From assembly GCF_018642165.1 (NCBI RefSeq), contig NZ_JAHHZM010000011.1, positions 1 to 64,000 of the forward strand: DNA of 64,000 nt, in the 5' to 3' direction. The stretch comes from Echinicola shivajiensis. GTDB lineage: Bacteria > Bacteroidota > Bacteroidia > Cytophagales > Cyclobacteriaceae. Both the position numbers and the translations under genes were made by a program. Under the pieces are notes generated by a model. The model worked only from the letters and a program-made list of their open reading frames with translations. It had not been told where the DNA came from and ran no database searches. This document shows positions 63,800 to 64,000 of this stretch, one piece after another; the first letter of the stretch is position 1, and the number at the start of each line of letters is the position of its first letter.

Positions 63800-64000
63800 A
63801 TTTTAAATAGCTTTTGTTTTTAGATCTGTGAAAAAGGGGCTTTACAAAACACAGACTTATAACATTTGGTTTGATGATCTCTTCGATATTGGCATTAAGG
63901 AGAAAACCCCTTTAAGTACACCGCATTACACAGCTTTCGCTAATAAGACTATTTTAAGCCATTAACATACTGAATGTACCCACTTTTCTCCAGCACTTCT

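Noticed and set aside
1-64000. Integron integrase or complete transposase in the window
   Set aside because: None was found; only partial IS21 and IS91 genes and intron remnants are present.
1-64000. tRNA or rRNA genes
   Set aside because: No cloverleaf or conserved rRNA segment was recognised on either strand.

Overview
The window reads as a chromosomal segment of a Bacteroidota bacterium, most likely Cytophagales (Cyclobacteriaceae-like). This is inferred from the AT-rich sequence, a TonB-dependent receptor paired with a DUF4249 lipoprotein, LIPOP-type lipoproteins, DUF1016/YhcG and DUF4386 proteins, and sulfatases. No rRNA, tRNA, CRISPR array or complete transposon was seen.

Region 1 (1 to about 24,800) is an accessory region. 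It opens with a partial IS21-family istA and its end repeats. A string of mostly single, plus-strand genes follows: SUKH, YhcG-type nuclease, arylsulfatase, three alpha/beta hydrolases, amidohydrolase, a toxin-like protein, a methyltransferase, an FAD oxidase, isochorismatase, Crp and DUF4386. They are separated by long non-coding stretches built from a few repeat families: (a) a hairpin repeat ending in CGTT just upstream of genes (six copies); (b) a two-palindrome repeat (seven copies); (c) a repeat-borne terminator (nine copies); (d) 3' remnants of group II introns on the minus strand (four copies). In at least six units the bases just after the terminal GTT-like triplet reappear, inverted, just after the same gene. 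This is the arrangement of integron cassettes, whose attC R'' and R' boxes are complementary and cassette-specific. The intron remnants end exactly at the R''-like box on the opposite strand, as known for group IIC-attC introns. No integron integrase gene lies in the window. The same region holds a HepT/MNT toxin-antitoxin pair broken into complementary halves at two loci, an IS91 transposase fragment and a frameshifted methyltransferase.

Region 2 (25,000-31,400) is a minus-strand outer-membrane operon: an unknown secreted protein, then an STN-containing TonB-dependent receptor, a DUF4249 lipoprotein and a large beta-sandwich-like secreted protein. Region 3 (31,800-43,300) has a second sulfatase, two remnants of a zinc alcohol dehydrogenase, a TraB/GumN protein, a cupin, and a minus-strand locus of MBOAT acyltransferase, SGNH protein and AlgX/AlgJ-like protein followed by an APS kinase; a second SGNH paralogue lies nearby. 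The locus looks like surface polysaccharide O-acetylation, possibly with sulfate activation.

Region 4 (43,600-56,500) has a sulfide:quinone-oxidoreductase-like flavoprotein with a palindromic operator candidate, a VOC protein, a complete tripartite RND efflux operon, a small membrane protein, an SDR and a large membrane protein. Region 5 (57,000-63,800) is housekeeping: a Tat-exported Gfo/Idh/MocA oxidoreductase, then rpiB-gnd-zwf-pgl, the oxidative pentose phosphate genes in one minus-strand operon, and an NTF2-like protein.
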